A stretch of DNA of 64,000 nt from contig NZ_CP091787.1 of the NCBI RefSeq assembly GCF_022024035.1, positions 372,001 to 436,000 of the forward strand. The letters are read 5' to 3'. This document shows positions 38,520 through 47,393 of the stretch, piece by piece (position 1 is the first letter of the stretch; each line of letters opens with the position of its first letter). A program made the position numbers and the translations under genes. The notes below the pieces were generated by a model that made no database searches, had not been told where the DNA came from, and was given only the letters and a program-made list of their open reading frames with translations. The stretch comes from Prevotella sp. E13-17. GTDB taxonomy: Bacteria > Bacteroidota > Bacteroidia > Bacteroidales > Bacteroidaceae.

Positions 38520-39299
38520 ATGTTTTTTGAATTCGGACTGAAAGATTTCCTCGACATCCTGTTTGTAGCCATAGGCTTGTACTATGTTTACAGGCTGATG
38601 CGTGAGTCGCGCTCGCTGAACGTGTTTGTGGGTGTGCTCATCTTTGTGGTGGTGTGGCTGTTCGTGTCGCAGGTGTTGCAGATGCGCCTGTTGGGCACCA
38701 TCCTCGACCGCTTGGTCAGTGTGGGAGTGATTGCCATCATCGTGCTGTTTCAGGACGAAATCAGAAAATTCCTCTATAACCTGGGTGCCCATCGTCGCAT
38801 CCGCAGTTTTGTGCGTCTGTTCTCGCCTGTGCATGGCGAGGAAGCAGACAAAGCCAATTTGAAAAAGAACATCATGCCTATCGTGATGGCTTGTATGTCG
38901 ATGGCCAAGGGAAAGGTGGGCGCACTGATTGTGGTAGAGCGTACCACACCCCTGAACGACGTGGTATCGACCGGTGAGGAACTTGACGCTGAAATCAATC
39001 AGCGACTGATAGAAAATATCTTTTTCAAAAACTCACCACTGCACGATGGCGCCATGATTGTGCGCGACCATCGCATCAGGGCAGCAGCCTGTATCCTGCC
39101 TGTGAGCCACGATCTGGACATCCCGAAAGAGCTGGGACTCAGACATCGTGCCGCCCTGGGCATGTCGCAAGAGAGCGATGCCTTGTGCATTGTGGTCAGC
39201 GAAGAGACGGGCGGCATCTCCATCGCCCGCAACGGACAGTTCCGCCTGCATCTCTCTGCCGAGGAGCTGGAAGCCGTGCTGACCGAGGGAATGGAATAA
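38520..39299 (+). CDS. cdaA: Diadenylate cyclase (CdaA type)
   Basis: A 259-residue membrane enzyme that makes the second messenger c-di-AMP from two ATP. Three N-terminal membrane helices (about 12-75) precede the DAC domain, with the catalytic DGA (in SPLHDGAMIV) and RHR (in LGLRHRAALG) motifs intact. No cdaR-like partner gene follows, and it lies behind folP instead of beside glmM as in Firmicutes. c-di-AMP usually controls potassium and osmolyte balance and wall homeostasis. Confidence 0.93.
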   Translation: MFFEFGLKDFLDILFVAIGLYYVYRLMRESRSLNVFVGVLIFVVVWLFVSQVLQMRLLGTILDRLVSVGVIAIIVLFQDEIRKFLYNLGAHRRIRSFVRLFSPVHGEEADKANLKKNIMPIVMACMSMAKGKVGALIVVERTTPLNDVVSTGEELDAEINQRLIENIFFKNSPLHDGAMIVRDHRIRAAACILPVSHDLDIPKELGLRHRAALGMSQESDALCIVVSEETGGISIARNGQFRLHLSAEELEAVLTEGME

Positions 39300-39337
39300 C
39301 AAACATTATCTACAAATAAATATAAAACAAATAAAGC

Positions 39338-40348
39338 ATGGATTTATTAAGTCAAATTGTGGCGCGTGCTAAGAGTAACAAGCAGCGCATCGTACTTCCT
39401 GAAGCAGAGGAAGAGCGCACCCTGTGTGCAGCCGATCGTGTTCTGGCAGAGGACATGGCCGACATTATTCTGATTGGTAACCCTGCAAAGGTAGAGGCTC
39501 TGGCAAAGGAGAAGGGGCTGACACACATCGGCAAAGCCACCCTCATCGACCCAGAGAACTACGAGAAGAGCGAGGAACTGGCCGAGAAGTTAGCCGAAAT
39601 TCGTAAGTCGAAGGGCATGACCATCGAGCAGGCTCGTGAGTTGGTGAAGAACCCTCTGTACTTGGGCTGTATGATTATCAAGACCGAAGGTGCCGATGGT
39701 CAGATCTCTGGCGCACTCTCTACCACTGGCGACACACTGCGTCCTGCGCTGCAGATCATCAAGTGTGCTCCTGGTATCACCTGCGTGAGCGGTGGACTGC
39801 TGCTTATCTCCAAGCAGAAACAGTATGGCGAGGATGGCGTACTGGTGGTTGGCGACGTCGCCGTTACGCCAATGCCCGATGCTGCTCAGCTCTCGCAGAT
39901 TGCCGTGTGCACCGCACAGACTGCCAAGAGTGTGGCTGGCTTTGCTGAGCCCCGTGTGGCTATGCTGAGCTTTTCTACTAAGGGTAGCGCTAAGCACGAG
40001 GTGGTTGACAAGGTCGTTGAGGCCACACGTCTGGCTAAGGAAATGGCTCCCGACCTGAAGATTGACGGTGAGTTGCAGGCTGACGCTGCTTTGGTTCCCA
40101 GTGTAGGTGCCAAGAAGGCTCCCGGTTCTGACATTGCCGGTAAGGCTAACGTGCTGGTATTCCCCAACCTTGAGGTGGGCAACATCGGCTATAAGATGGT
40201 GCAGCGTCTGGGTGATGCAATCGCCATCGGTCCTATCCTGCAGGGTATTGCACGACCTGTCAACGACCTGTCGCGTGGTTGCTCGGTAGAGGACATCTAC
40301 TACATGGTGGCTATCACAGCTTGTCAGGCTATGGATGCCAAGAAGTAG
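39338..40348 (+). CDS. pta: Phosphate acetyltransferase
   Basis: A 336-residue short-form enzyme that interconverts acetyl-CoA and acetyl phosphate. It lacks the N-terminal regulatory domains of the E. coli protein. Typical segments are RIVLPEAEEERTL at the N-terminus, SGALSTTGDTLRPALQI, and KANVLVFPNLEVGNIGYK near the C-terminus. With ackA 135 bp downstream it forms the acetate-forming, ATP-yielding pathway of fermentation. Confidence 0.95.
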   Translation: MDLLSQIVARAKSNKQRIVLPEAEEERTLCAADRVLAEDMADIILIGNPAKVEALAKEKGLTHIGKATLIDPENYEKSEELAEKLAEIRKSKGMTIEQARELVKNPLYLGCMIIKTEGADGQISGALSTTGDTLRPALQIIKCAPGITCVSGGLLLISKQKQYGEDGVLVVGDVAVTPMPDAAQLSQIAVCTAQTAKSVAGFAEPRVAMLSFSTKGSAKHEVVDKVVEATRLAKEMAPDLKIDGELQADAALVPSVGAKKAPGSDIAGKANVLVFPNLEVGNIGYKMVQRLGDAIAIGPILQGIARPVNDLSRGCSVEDIYYMVAITACQAMDAKK

Positions 40349-40475
40349 GACCCACCCCCAACCCCTCCCTGTATGGAGGGGAGTGGATACAATTAGAATA
40401 ATCATTTAAAGAATGCCCCTATAACTCCTATAGGTAAATACTCCTCCCCATACAGGGGGAGGCTGGGAGGGGGTC
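40349..40475. repeat. GC-rich inverted-doublet repeat element, copy B
   Basis: The left arm (40349-40383) begins directly after the pta stop. The right arm (40441-40475) is nearly its reverse complement and ends 7 bp before the ackA start. Each arm contains its own small hairpin (CCCTCC/GGAGGG). The core around 40413-40440 resembles copy A. Confidence 0.75.
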
Positions 40476-40482
40476 GATAATT

Positions 40483-41673
40483 ATGAAGATATTAGTTTTG
40501 AATTGTGGCTCATCGTCTATCAAGTACGCCCTGTATAATATGGACGACAAGAGCGTGATGACCAGCGGTGGCGCTGAGCGCGTGGGTTTGGATAATGCCT
40601 TCGTCAAGGTGAAGCTGGCCAATGGCGAGAAAAAACAGATTATGCACGACATCCCCGAACATACCGAGGGCGTCAAGTTTATCTTCTCTCTGCTGACCGA
40701 TCCAGAAATCGGTGTCATCAAGAGTCTCGACGAGATTGATGCCGTAGGTCACCGTATGGTGCATGGTGGCGAGAAGTTCAACCAGTCTGTAGTGTTGACC
40801 GACGAGGTGCTGAAGGCCTTCGAGGAGTGCTCTGACCTGGCTCCACTGCACAACCCCGCCAACCTGAAGGGTGTGAACGCTGTGAAGGAGCTGATGCCAG
40901 GTCTGCCACAGGTCGGCGTGTTTGACACCGCCTTCCACCAGACCATGCCTGCCAAGGCTTATATGTATGCCATCCCCTACGAGCTCTACGAGAAGTATGG
41001 CGTGCGTCGCTATGGCTTCCACGGCACTTCACACCGTTATGTGTCAGCCCGCGCCTGCGAGTTCCTGGGCATCAAAGCCGAGGGCACAAAGATGATTACC
41101 TGTCATATCGGTAATGGCGGCTCGGTAGCTGCTGTGCTCGATGGTAAGTGTATCGACACTTCGATGGGTCTGACACCATTGGAAGGACTGGTGATGGGCA
41201 CACGCTCTGGCGACATCGACGGTGGCGCTGTGACCTTCCTTGAGAAGAAGCTCGGCCTGGATGCCGATGGCATGAGCAACCTGCTGAACAAGAAGAGCGG
41301 TGTGGCTGGTATCACTGGCGGTTCGAGCGATATGCGCGATGTAGAGAACGCTGCCAAGGCTGGTGAGCCTCGTGCCGTGTTGGCACAGCAGATGTACTTC
41401 TATCGCATAAAGAAGTATATCGGTGCTTATGCAGCTGCCATGGGTGGTGTAGATGTGATTGTCTTCACTGCTGGTGTCGGTGAGAACCAGATATCTATGC
41501 GTTCAGAGGTTTGCAAGGGCTTGGAGTTCCTGGGCGTGAAGTTCGACGAGCAGAAGAACAACGTGCGTGGTGAAGAGGCTATCATCTCTGCCGACGATTC
41601 AAAGGTAAAGGTGGTGGTTATTCCTACAGACGAGGAACTGATGATTGCCACAGACACAATGAACCTTCTGTAA
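40483..41673 (+). CDS. ackA: Acetate kinase
   Basis: A 396-residue enzyme of the ASKHA fold converting acetyl phosphate and ADP to acetate and ATP. The N-terminal signature VLNCGSSSIKY, the catalytic region VGHRMVHGGEKF, YGFHGTSHRYVS, the HIGNGGS loop and TAGVGENQ near the C-terminus are all present. It works with the upstream pta. A repeat element occupies the whole intergenic space, so read-through from pta would carry a long hairpin. Confidence 0.95.
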   Translation: MKILVLNCGSSSIKYALYNMDDKSVMTSGGAERVGLDNAFVKVKLANGEKKQIMHDIPEHTEGVKFIFSLLTDPEIGVIKSLDEIDAVGHRMVHGGEKFNQSVVLTDEVLKAFEECSDLAPLHNPANLKGVNAVKELMPGLPQVGVFDTAFHQTMPAKAYMYAIPYELYEKYGVRRYGFHGTSHRYVSARACEFLGIKAEGTKMITCHIGNGGSVAAVLDGKCIDTSMGLTPLEGLVMGTRSGDIDGGAVTFLEKKLGLDADGMSNLLNKKSGVAGITGGSSDMRDVENAAKAGEPRAVLAQQMYFYRIKKYIGAYAAAMGGVDVIVFTAGVGENQISMRSEVCKGLEFLGVKFDEQKNNVRGEEAIISADDSKVKVVVIPTDEELMIATDTMNLL

Positions 41674-41676
41674 ACT

Positions 41677-41817
41677 GAGGGTTTAAACTGAGAACTGAGA
41701 GTTGAGAACTGAGAGGTATGATTACTTTTTTTAGTTGAGAACTGAGAGTTGAGGGTTTAAACTGAGAACTGAGAGTTGAGAACTGAGAGGTATGATTACT
41801 TTTTAGTTGAGAACTGA
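41677..41817. repeat. 74-bp tandem duplication of GAGAACTGAGAGTTGA-type sequence
   Basis: Two units begin with GAGGGTTTAAACTGAGAACT at 41677 and 41751. They are almost identical except for two fewer T in a T-run of the second. The unit carries the same purine-rich words (AACTGAGAGTTGAG, GAGGTATGATTA) as the arms around the four-helix-bundle gene. Confidence 0.8.
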
Positions 41818-41825
41818 TTATAAAT

Positions 41826-41892
41826 GAGGTGAGAGGTGTGATTATTTTCAGCGTTGGTTGATACGCTCGAATCTAATCATACCTCTCACCTC
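41826..41892. repeat. Gene-less hairpin copy of the four-helix-bundle cassette ends
   Basis: GAGGTGAGAGGTGTGATTA (41826-41844) pairs with 41874-41892 at 18 of 19 positions. The 29 bp between holds a second small stem (AGCGT/ACGCT). The outer words match the inverted repeats of the cassette at 42681-43135, so this looks like an internally deleted or non-autonomous copy. It may also end ackA transcripts. Confidence 0.6.
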
Positions 41893-41909
41893 TCAATTCT
41901 CAGTTAAAT

Positions 41910-42674
41910 TTAAACAACGCTTTCCCCCTCGATATATTGTTGCATGAACAGATGATCGCCGTCGTAAACGACGTAGGAGAACTGTGAAATCCAGTCGCCG
42001 AGGATGATGGTGCGCACCTTCTTACTGACCTGCAGATCGACCTCTATATGACGATGACCGTAGATGAAGACATCCACGTTGGGGTGCGTCTTCATGTATT
42101 CCTTTGTATAGAGAATGAGGTGCTCACGGTTCTCGCCCATGTATGGTGGCTCTTCACCGTTAGGACGCTTCATGCGCGAGTGCTTGGCCCATGTCTGTCC
42201 GAACCAGATGCCCCAGCGGGGATGGATGGCAGAGAACAGACTCTGGCAGATGGGACTGTGGAACAGCGCACGGATGAACTTGAACTTCTTGTCGGGATCG
42301 CCCAGACCGTCGCCATGTGCCAGATAGAAGATCTTGCCGTAGAGTTCGACGGTGAGTGGCTGTTTGTGCAGAATGACACCGCACTCGCGTTCAAGATAGT
42401 CGAAAGCCCAGATATCATGATTGCCTGTGAAGAAGTGGACTTCCACGCCCATGTCTGTCAACTCAGACAACTTGCCAAGAAAACGCGTATAGCCGCGTGG
42501 CACTACAAACTTATACTCGTACCAGAAGTCGAACATGTCGCCCAACAGATAGATGGCACCAGCCTTGTCTTTGATACTGTCAAGAAAGCGCACCAGACGG
42601 CGCTCCTGCATGCGACGGTGGTCAAGGGCCCACGAGCCTAAATGAGCATCGGATAAAAAATAAATATTCTTCAT
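41910..42674 (-). CDS. lpxH: UDP-2,3-diacylglucosamine diphosphatase
   Basis: A 254-residue metallophosphatase of lipid A synthesis, releasing lipid X and UMP at the inner membrane. The motifs run in order: SDAHLG (Asp9, His11), GDMFDFW, FFTGNHD, HGDGLG and GHRH. The long helical lid region between HGDGLG and GHRH (IHPRWGIWFGQ, TWAKHSR) is typical of LpxH. Repeats on both sides separate it from its neighbours, so it is probably its own unit. Confidence 0.92.
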   Translation of the reverse strand: MKNIYFLSDAHLGSWALDHRRMQERRLVRFLDSIKDKAGAIYLLGDMFDFWYEYKFVVPRGYTRFLGKLSELTDMGVEVHFFTGNHDIWAFDYLERECGVILHKQPLTVELYGKIFYLAHGDGLGDPDKKFKFIRALFHSPICQSLFSAIHPRWGIWFGQTWAKHSRMKRPNGEEPPYMGENREHLILYTKEYMKTHPNVDVFIYGHRHIEVDLQVSKKVRTIILGDWISQFSYVVYDGDHLFMQQYIEGESVV

Positions 42675-42680
42675 AGTTTA

Positions 42681-43135
42681 GAACTGAGAGTTGAGAACTG
42701 AGAGGTATGATTAGATTTGATACTTCTTTTTGAGCGTGTTGATAGAACTGACCAACATTTTGACCAGTTCTTCTGCGTCAGTATGTATAGAATCGAATTC
42801 CTTTTCATTTAAATAGTTTCCGTTATATAAACTTTTTAGCCAAAATAAAGTCTCGTCTGATTCTTTGAGAGCAATACTTAATTTGTGTATGAAATCTGCG
42901 GTACTCTGAGCGTTTCTGCTTTCGGCAATATTTGCTCCTATGCTGGTTCCACTTCGTAAGACTTGCTTCGACATTACAAGTTCTTTTTTCTGAGATGTGA
43001 GGTATTGATACATTCTGACGATTCTACCCGAAAAAACTTCGGATTTCTCCAGTAAGATACTTTTTTCCCGTTTCATGTTGGTAGTCCTACAAATCTAATC
43101 ATATCTCTCAGTTCTCAGTTCTCAACTCTCAACTC
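42681..43135. mobile_element. Putative cassette: four-helix-bundle gene between inverted repeats
   Basis: The left end (42681-42719) and right end (43090-43135) are inverted repeats. Their inner 23 bp, ACTGAGAGGTATGATT followed by AGATTTG, match at 22 positions, while the outer purine-rich tails differ in length by indels. The repeats bracket a single AT-rich gene and abut lpxH on one side and the DUF59 gene stop on the other. The arrangement recalls intervening sequences of 23S rRNA, where S23-family genes also sit inside a stem. No transposase is present, so mobility is an inference. Confidence 0.5.
42711..43076 (-). CDS. Four-helix bundle protein (S23/IVP family)
   Basis: A 121-residue protein matching the short four-helix-bundle family first described from 23S rRNA intervening sequences. 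Visible are VLRSGTSIGANIAESRNAQS and the following FIHKLSIALKESDETLFWL. The family's function is unknown; related proteins accompany diversity-generating retroelements as RNA/DNA-binding pentamers. Its codons are clearly more AT-rich than neighbouring genes, and its last codons (caa atc taa) lie inside the left inverted repeat, so gene and repeat have evolved as one unit. Confidence 0.9.
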   Translation of the reverse strand: MKREKSILLEKSEVFSGRIVRMYQYLTSQKKELVMSKQVLRSGTSIGANIAESRNAQSTADFIHKLSIALKESDETLFWLKSLYNGNYLNEKEFDSIHTDAEELVKMLVSSINTLKKKYQI

Positions 43136-43454
43136 AATCAAATCCCAGTTCGACTCTGGCCTCTTCGCTCATCATGGACTGATCCCATGCAGGCTCGAAG
43201 ACGAGGTTGATGTTAGCAGACTTCACACCTTCGACACTTTCTACCTTGGTGCGGACATCCTCAAGGATGAAGTCGGCGGCAGGACAGTTGGGAGCAGTGA
43301 ACGTCATGTCGAGATCGACGGCGGCCTCCTCGCTGACGTCGATCTTGTAGATCATGCCCAGATCGTAGATGTTGACAGGAATCTCAGGATCGTAAACGGT
43401 CTTCAACACGTCAACAATCCTTTCTTCTATTTGAGTTTTTTCTGTTTGTGTCAT
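43134..43454 (-). CDS. DUF59/MIP18-family iron-sulfur assembly factor
   Basis: A protein of 106 residues from the ATG of MTQTEKTQ; an ATG at 43490 would overlap the upstream gene and add nothing conserved. The motifs VYDPEIPVNIYDLGMIY, MTFTAPNCPAADFI and the C-terminal FEPAWDQSMMSEEA define the family, whose members (SufT-like) help mature iron-sulfur proteins. No suf genes are nearby. Confidence 0.9.
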   Translation of the reverse strand: MTQTEKTQIEERIVDVLKTVYDPEIPVNIYDLGMIYKIDVSEEAAVDLDMTFTAPNCPAADFILEDVRTKVESVEGVKSANINLVFEPAWDQSMMSEEARVELGFD

Positions 43455-43476
43455 ATTGATAATGGTGAATAGATGA

Positions 43477-44133
43477 CTATTGTGTAGCAACCATGGGAAA
43501 AACGTATTTTGTCATGCCCTCATGGGTGTTGATGCTGATGCTGACAGAGTCGGCGGTAAAGTCAGATAAGGGGATACTGAAATAAGTGCGGAGTGAGTAG
43601 TAGGAGGGCACATCGTTCTGGTCGTGATAGAACTGCAGGTGGATGGTCTTCGTGCCATCGCTGTTCGTTTGCTTGCCCACCAGATGGGCAGCGACCAAGT
43701 GCTTCGCTTTGGTGTCGGTGGTGTTGCCTACCATCAGACGTACACCAAGGTTTAAGTATGTCTTGTTGGTGCTCACCCAACAGGTCTCAATCTTGACAGG
43801 ATCCGTCTTGATGTCTTTGATCTGTCGGGGCGACAGGACCGTCACCCTGTTGAAACTGATGGCCTCTGCCAGCTTCTCGCCCTTGTTGTAGTATAAGATG
43901 CCACGATAAGTTGAGTCGGCCGTGGTGATCCAACTAGTAGTGAAGGGTGGGGCGGTGACGAGTCGTTCGTCTTCATCGGTCACCACATAGTCTATCTGCT
44001 TGTCGCTGTTGGCGTGCGCCAATACCATCTCTGCTTGCATGCGAGAGTAGGTCCCTTCACCCTTTTCGTAAACATCTTGGGTGCAGGATAGAAGTGCCAG
44101 AAAGGCAACAGCGAGGAAAGGCAGAGGCTTCAT
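43477..44133 (-). CDS. Lipoprotein, possibly NigD-like
   Basis: A 218-residue protein with a lipoprotein signal (lipobox ALLSC, Cys17). The mature part is beta-rich. The TYLNLGVRLMVG, HLQFYHDQNDVPSYY and RTYFSIPLS segments resemble the C-terminal half of NigD-like lipoproteins of Bacteroidota, but I am not certain of the family. The role is unknown. Its start overlaps the stop of the acyltransferase gene by 4 bp, so it is co-translated with it. Confidence 0.75.
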   Translation of the reverse strand: MKPLPFLAVAFLALLSCTQDVYEKGEGTYSRMQAEMVLAHANSDKQIDYVVTDEDERLVTAPPFTTSWITTADSTYRGILYYNKGEKLAEAISFNRVTVLSPRQIKDIKTDPVKIETCWVSTNKTYLNLGVRLMVGNTTDTKAKHLVAAHLVGKQTNSDGTKTIHLQFYHDQNDVPSYYSLRTYFSIPLSDFTADSVSISINTHEGMTKYVFPMVATQ

Positions 44134-45275
44134 AGTGCGGTCATTTTGTTTTTGACGGGGTTGGCATACATGATAAGCATTTTTTCGCGCAGGAAGGCTT
44201 CATCCTTGTTGGGAATATGGATTTTGGCGAGTTGCTTGGCAAGATACTGCTCAAAGCGTTGGCGGTCGGCCTCGTTGTAATGGCTGGCCTGTGCGGTGTC
44301 ACCATTCAACAGGTCAAGGGCTACGTAGTTGCTGGGGTAGAGTGTATAACCCTGGTGGATGGCTTGGTCCATGCGCTGACAGAGGGCGGCATAATACTCC
44401 TGTTTGGAGAGTCCTTCGAGTTCGTCAATCCACTCGTTGATGGGTTTGCCACAATGATACGTCACACGTCCTTTATAGCCAAAGATGCCCGTCTTCATGT
44501 TGTCGAGGTCGTCTTGTTTACTCTTCTTGAAAGCTGGGTTGTCGCGTTTCTGTTGGAACTCCTGTGCCTTCAGGTAGTCGCAAGGGTCGAACTCGTAGCT
44601 GATGGTCAGCGGCACAATGTTCAGTTCGCGCAGGTCTCCCCCCATGGCCAGCATCTTCAATACCGCTTCTTGCGTGTGGTCGCTGGAGTCCTTGGCACGA
44701 CCTTCGCGCTGGGCAATCCAGATGTTCTCGCGTTTCTGTTGGACAGCATAATGAATATAGCTGCTCATCAGTTGACTAGAACGTAACATCTCTTTAGGTG
44801 TCAAGCCACGGCGCACGGTGAATGCCTTGTTCATGCGCACCAATCGTTTGATCCAGGGATAGATGAGCAGGTTGTCGCCAATACCAATCTCTACGGTGGT
44901 GGGATAGCCCGCCTCGATGAGCTTCACGTCGAGAAAAGCAGAGTCGAGCACGATGTCACGGTGGTTGCTGATGAAGGTAAAACGTGGCTGCTGCTTGTCT
45001 GTCGGCATCTGGCTGTAGTCGAAGAAACAACCGTCGGTATGTTTGCGGATGATATAGTTCACCACAGGTTTCATGAAACGTTTCTGAAAATCCAGCGGTG
45101 TCTTGATGCCTGTAAATGCGAGACGCAACAGGCCATTGCGCAACAGTTTTGGCAACCAGGGCGTAAAGCCCTTCATGATGATGTTGAACTGTCGGTCGCT
45201 GAGCAAGTCGTCAAACGCTTGCTTCATCTCTTCAGCCTCGTATGGCCGTATGTCGTCAAACTCGTTGCTTATCAT
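44130..45275 (-). CDS. 1-acyl-glycerol-3-phosphate-type acyltransferase
   Basis: A 381-residue PlsC-like acyltransferase for membrane phospholipid or related lipids. The catalytic block reads SNHRDIVLD, with five residues between His and the last Asp where the classic motif has four. REGRAKDSSD serves as the substrate-binding block and IVPLTISYEFDP as the last block. About 150 residues follow the conserved domain, longer than E. coli PlsC. The exact acceptor is unknown. It follows ddl at 30 bp; the gap contains a CTCACTTCTCACCTCT tract like the nearby repeat arms. Confidence 0.85.
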   Translation of the reverse strand: MISNEFDDIRPYEAEEMKQAFDDLLSDRQFNIIMKGFTPWLPKLLRNGLLRLAFTGIKTPLDFQKRFMKPVVNYIIRKHTDGCFFDYSQMPTDKQQPRFTFISNHRDIVLDSAFLDVKLIEAGYPTTVEIGIGDNLLIYPWIKRLVRMNKAFTVRRGLTPKEMLRSSQLMSSYIHYAVQQKRENIWIAQREGRAKDSSDHTQEAVLKMLAMGGDLRELNIVPLTISYEFDPCDYLKAQEFQQKRDNPAFKKSKQDDLDNMKTGIFGYKGRVTYHCGKPINEWIDELEGLSKQEYYAALCQRMDQAIHQGYTLYPSNYVALDLLNGDTAQASHYNEADRQRFEQYLAKQLAKIHIPNKDEAFLREKMLIMYANPVKNKMTAL

Positions 45276-45305
45276 ACTTTTTACTTCTCACTTCTCACCT
45301 CTTAC

Positions 45306-46295
45306 TTAGAATTGGTTCTCAATGATATCGGTCAGCACATCTTTGATGTCAAGACCTGCAGCACGTACCTGCTGAGGAATAAAACTGGTGGCAGTCATGC
45401 CAGGTGTAGTGTTGACTTCGAGCATAGAGATCTTCTGATCCTTAGAGATGATATAGTCAATGCGGATGATGCCATTACAGTGCAGGATGTCGTAGATCGT
45501 GCTGGTGAGCTCAGCCACACGCTGGGCGGTCTCTTCTGGAAGACGGGCAGGGGTGATCTCCTGTACCTGGCCATTGTATTTGGCATTATAGTCGAAGAAG
45601 TCGTTCTGGGTGACAACCTCGGTAGCTGGTAAAACAACAGACTTCTCTCTGGTCTTGTAGCAGCCGATGCTGATCTCGGTACCTTCGAGGAACTGCTCAA
45701 TCATCACCTCATCGCTTTCCATCATGGCCACGCGCATCGCTGCTGCCAACTGGTCGGGCTTGACAACCTTGGAAACACCGAAGGAACTACCGTCGTTAGC
45801 AGGCTTCACAAAGCAGGGCATGCCTACAATGTCGATGATATCCTTCTTGCTGACCTCGTGCTCCTGTCCACGGCGTACCAACACGCTCTCAGCCACCTTG
45901 ACGCCAAAACCGCGCAGATAGTTGTTCAGCACGAACTTGTCGAAGGTCATGGCTTCTACCAGTACACCGCTGGTGCTGTAGGGCAGGTGAATCAAGTCGA
46001 AGTATCCCTGCAGGATGCCGTTCTCGCCAGGTGTACCATGGATGGTGATGTATGCGTAGTCGAAGAGGCGTGTCTTGCCGTCTTCTTTGAACGAGAAGTC
46101 GTTCATGTTGATGCGTGTCGTGGTACCATCGTTCAACTGCACCTTCCAGTCGGTGCCTTTAATCTCAACGATATATACGTTGTAACGGTCTTTGTCAAAG
46201 AAGGAATAAAGGCCTTGGGCTGAGCGCAGAGAAACATCGTGCTCAGAAGAGTCGCCACCGCAAACGATGGCAATAGTGCGTTTTTGTTGTTGCAT
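45306..46295 (-). CDS. ddl: D-alanine--D-alanine ligase
   Basis: A 329-residue ATP-grasp enzyme making D-Ala-D-Ala for peptidoglycan. It has the N-terminal VCGGDSSEHDVSLRSAQG, HGTPGENGILQGYFD, FVKPANDGSSFGVSKV, EVTQN-region strands, and IRIDYIIS with LEVNTTPGMTATS at the end. It lies 6 bp after rluD in an operon headed by the PASTA gene, and supplies the substrate of murF. Confidence 0.95.
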   Translation of the reverse strand: MQQQKRTIAIVCGGDSSEHDVSLRSAQGLYSFFDKDRYNVYIVEIKGTDWKVQLNDGTTTRINMNDFSFKEDGKTRLFDYAYITIHGTPGENGILQGYFDLIHLPYSTSGVLVEAMTFDKFVLNNYLRGFGVKVAESVLVRRGQEHEVSKKDIIDIVGMPCFVKPANDGSSFGVSKVVKPDQLAAAMRVAMMESDEVMIEQFLEGTEISIGCYKTREKSVVLPATEVVTQNDFFDYNAKYNGQVQEITPARLPEETAQRVAELTSTIYDILHCNGIIRIDYIISKDQKISMLEVNTTPGMTATSFIPQQVRAAGLDIKDVLTDIIENQF

Positions 46296-46301
46296 AGTGT
46301 A

Positions 46302-47378
46302 TTATTGGTTATCTTTTAATCTTCCTCTCCATTTCTCTATTACTGCTGTCAGGTCTTGAGGCCAGTCGCTGGTGAAGTCCATTTGCTGTCCCGTGCGGGG
46401 ATGGACAAAACCAAGCGTACGGGCGTGTAGGGCTTGGCGCGGACAAAGCTTGAAACAGTTGGAAATGAAAGCCTTGTAGGATGCTGTGCGTTCGCCACGC
46501 AGAATCTCGCAGCCACCATAGCGTTCGTCAGAGAACAGCGGATGACCGATGTGCTTCATGTGGGCACGAATCTGGTGGGTGCGACCTGTCTCTAGACGAC
46601 ATTCCACCAGTGTGGTGTAGCCGTAGCGTTCCAGTACGCGGTAGTGGGTAACGGCAGGCTTGCCTATCTCGGAGTCGGGTGGAAAGACTGCCATGCGCTG
46701 ACGGTCTTTCGGGTCGCGACCGATGTTGCCCTCTATGCGCCCTTCGTCTTCTACGAAGTTGCCCCATACCAGCGCATTGTACGAGCGGTGGGTGTCGTGA
46801 TTGAAGAACTGCTTGCCGAGATGCGACTTGGCCTCGGGAGTCTTGGCAACCACCAGCAGACCGCTGGTGTCTTTGTCGATGCGATGTACCAGTCCTACCT
46901 GCGGGTCGTTAGGGTCGTAGGAGGGCAGATTGCGCAGATGCCAGGCGATGGCGTTGACCAGTGTGCCGTGAAAATTGCCGCAACCAGGGTGCACCACCAT
47001 GCCCGCAGGTTTGTGGATGACTATCAGGTCGTCATCCTCGTAACGTACATCCAGCGGAATCTCCTCTGGCTCGATGGTGGTGTCGTAATGAGGCCTGTTG
47101 AGCATCAAGGTGATGATGTCGCCCGAGCGCACCTTGTAGTTGCTCTTGACAGGACGGTCGTTGACAAACAAAAAACCAGCATCAGCCGCTTGCTGGATGC
47201 GATTGCGGCTGGAATGCTGGGTATGCTCTGTGAGGTATTTATCGATGCGCAGGGGAACTTGTCCACGGTCAACCTCTAAGCGCATGTGCTCGTAAAGCTG
47301 TTGATCGTCGGTCTCTTCACTTCCACCTTCTAAAAGGTCAAGTTCCTCGTCCTCGTTGATATAGTTGTCTATGCTCAA
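46302..47378 (-). CDS. rluD: Large-subunit rRNA pseudouridine synthase, RluD type
   Basis: A 358-residue protein with an N-terminal S4 RNA-binding domain (RIDKYLTEHTQHSSRNRIQQ) and a catalytic domain carrying VHRIDKDTSGLLVVAKT with the nucleophilic Asp. The later motifs are GRTHQIRAHM and GHPLFSDERYGG. It converts uridines of 23S rRNA to pseudouridine. The first 35 residues are acidic and outside the family core. It lies 15 bp downstream of the PASTA gene. Confidence 0.93.
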   Translation of the reverse strand: MSIDNYINEDEELDLLEGGSEETDDQQLYEHMRLEVDRGQVPLRIDKYLTEHTQHSSRNRIQQAADAGFLFVNDRPVKSNYKVRSGDIITLMLNRPHYDTTIEPEEIPLDVRYEDDDLIVIHKPAGMVVHPGCGNFHGTLVNAIAWHLRNLPSYDPNDPQVGLVHRIDKDTSGLLVVAKTPEAKSHLGKQFFNHDTHRSYNALVWGNFVEDEGRIEGNIGRDPKDRQRMAVFPPDSEIGKPAVTHYRVLERYGYTTLVECRLETGRTHQIRAHMKHIGHPLFSDERYGGCEILRGERTASYKAFISNCFKLCPRQALHARTLGFVHPRTGQQMDFTSDWPQDLTAVIEKWRGRLKDNQ

Positions 47379-47393
47379 TGTGCTATGCTTTGT

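Noticed and set aside
45276-45305. Third cassette end between ddl and the acyltransferase
   Set aside because: Only one pyrimidine-rich tract with loose similarity to the cassette arms; no inverted partner, so it could be a simple-sequence coincidence.
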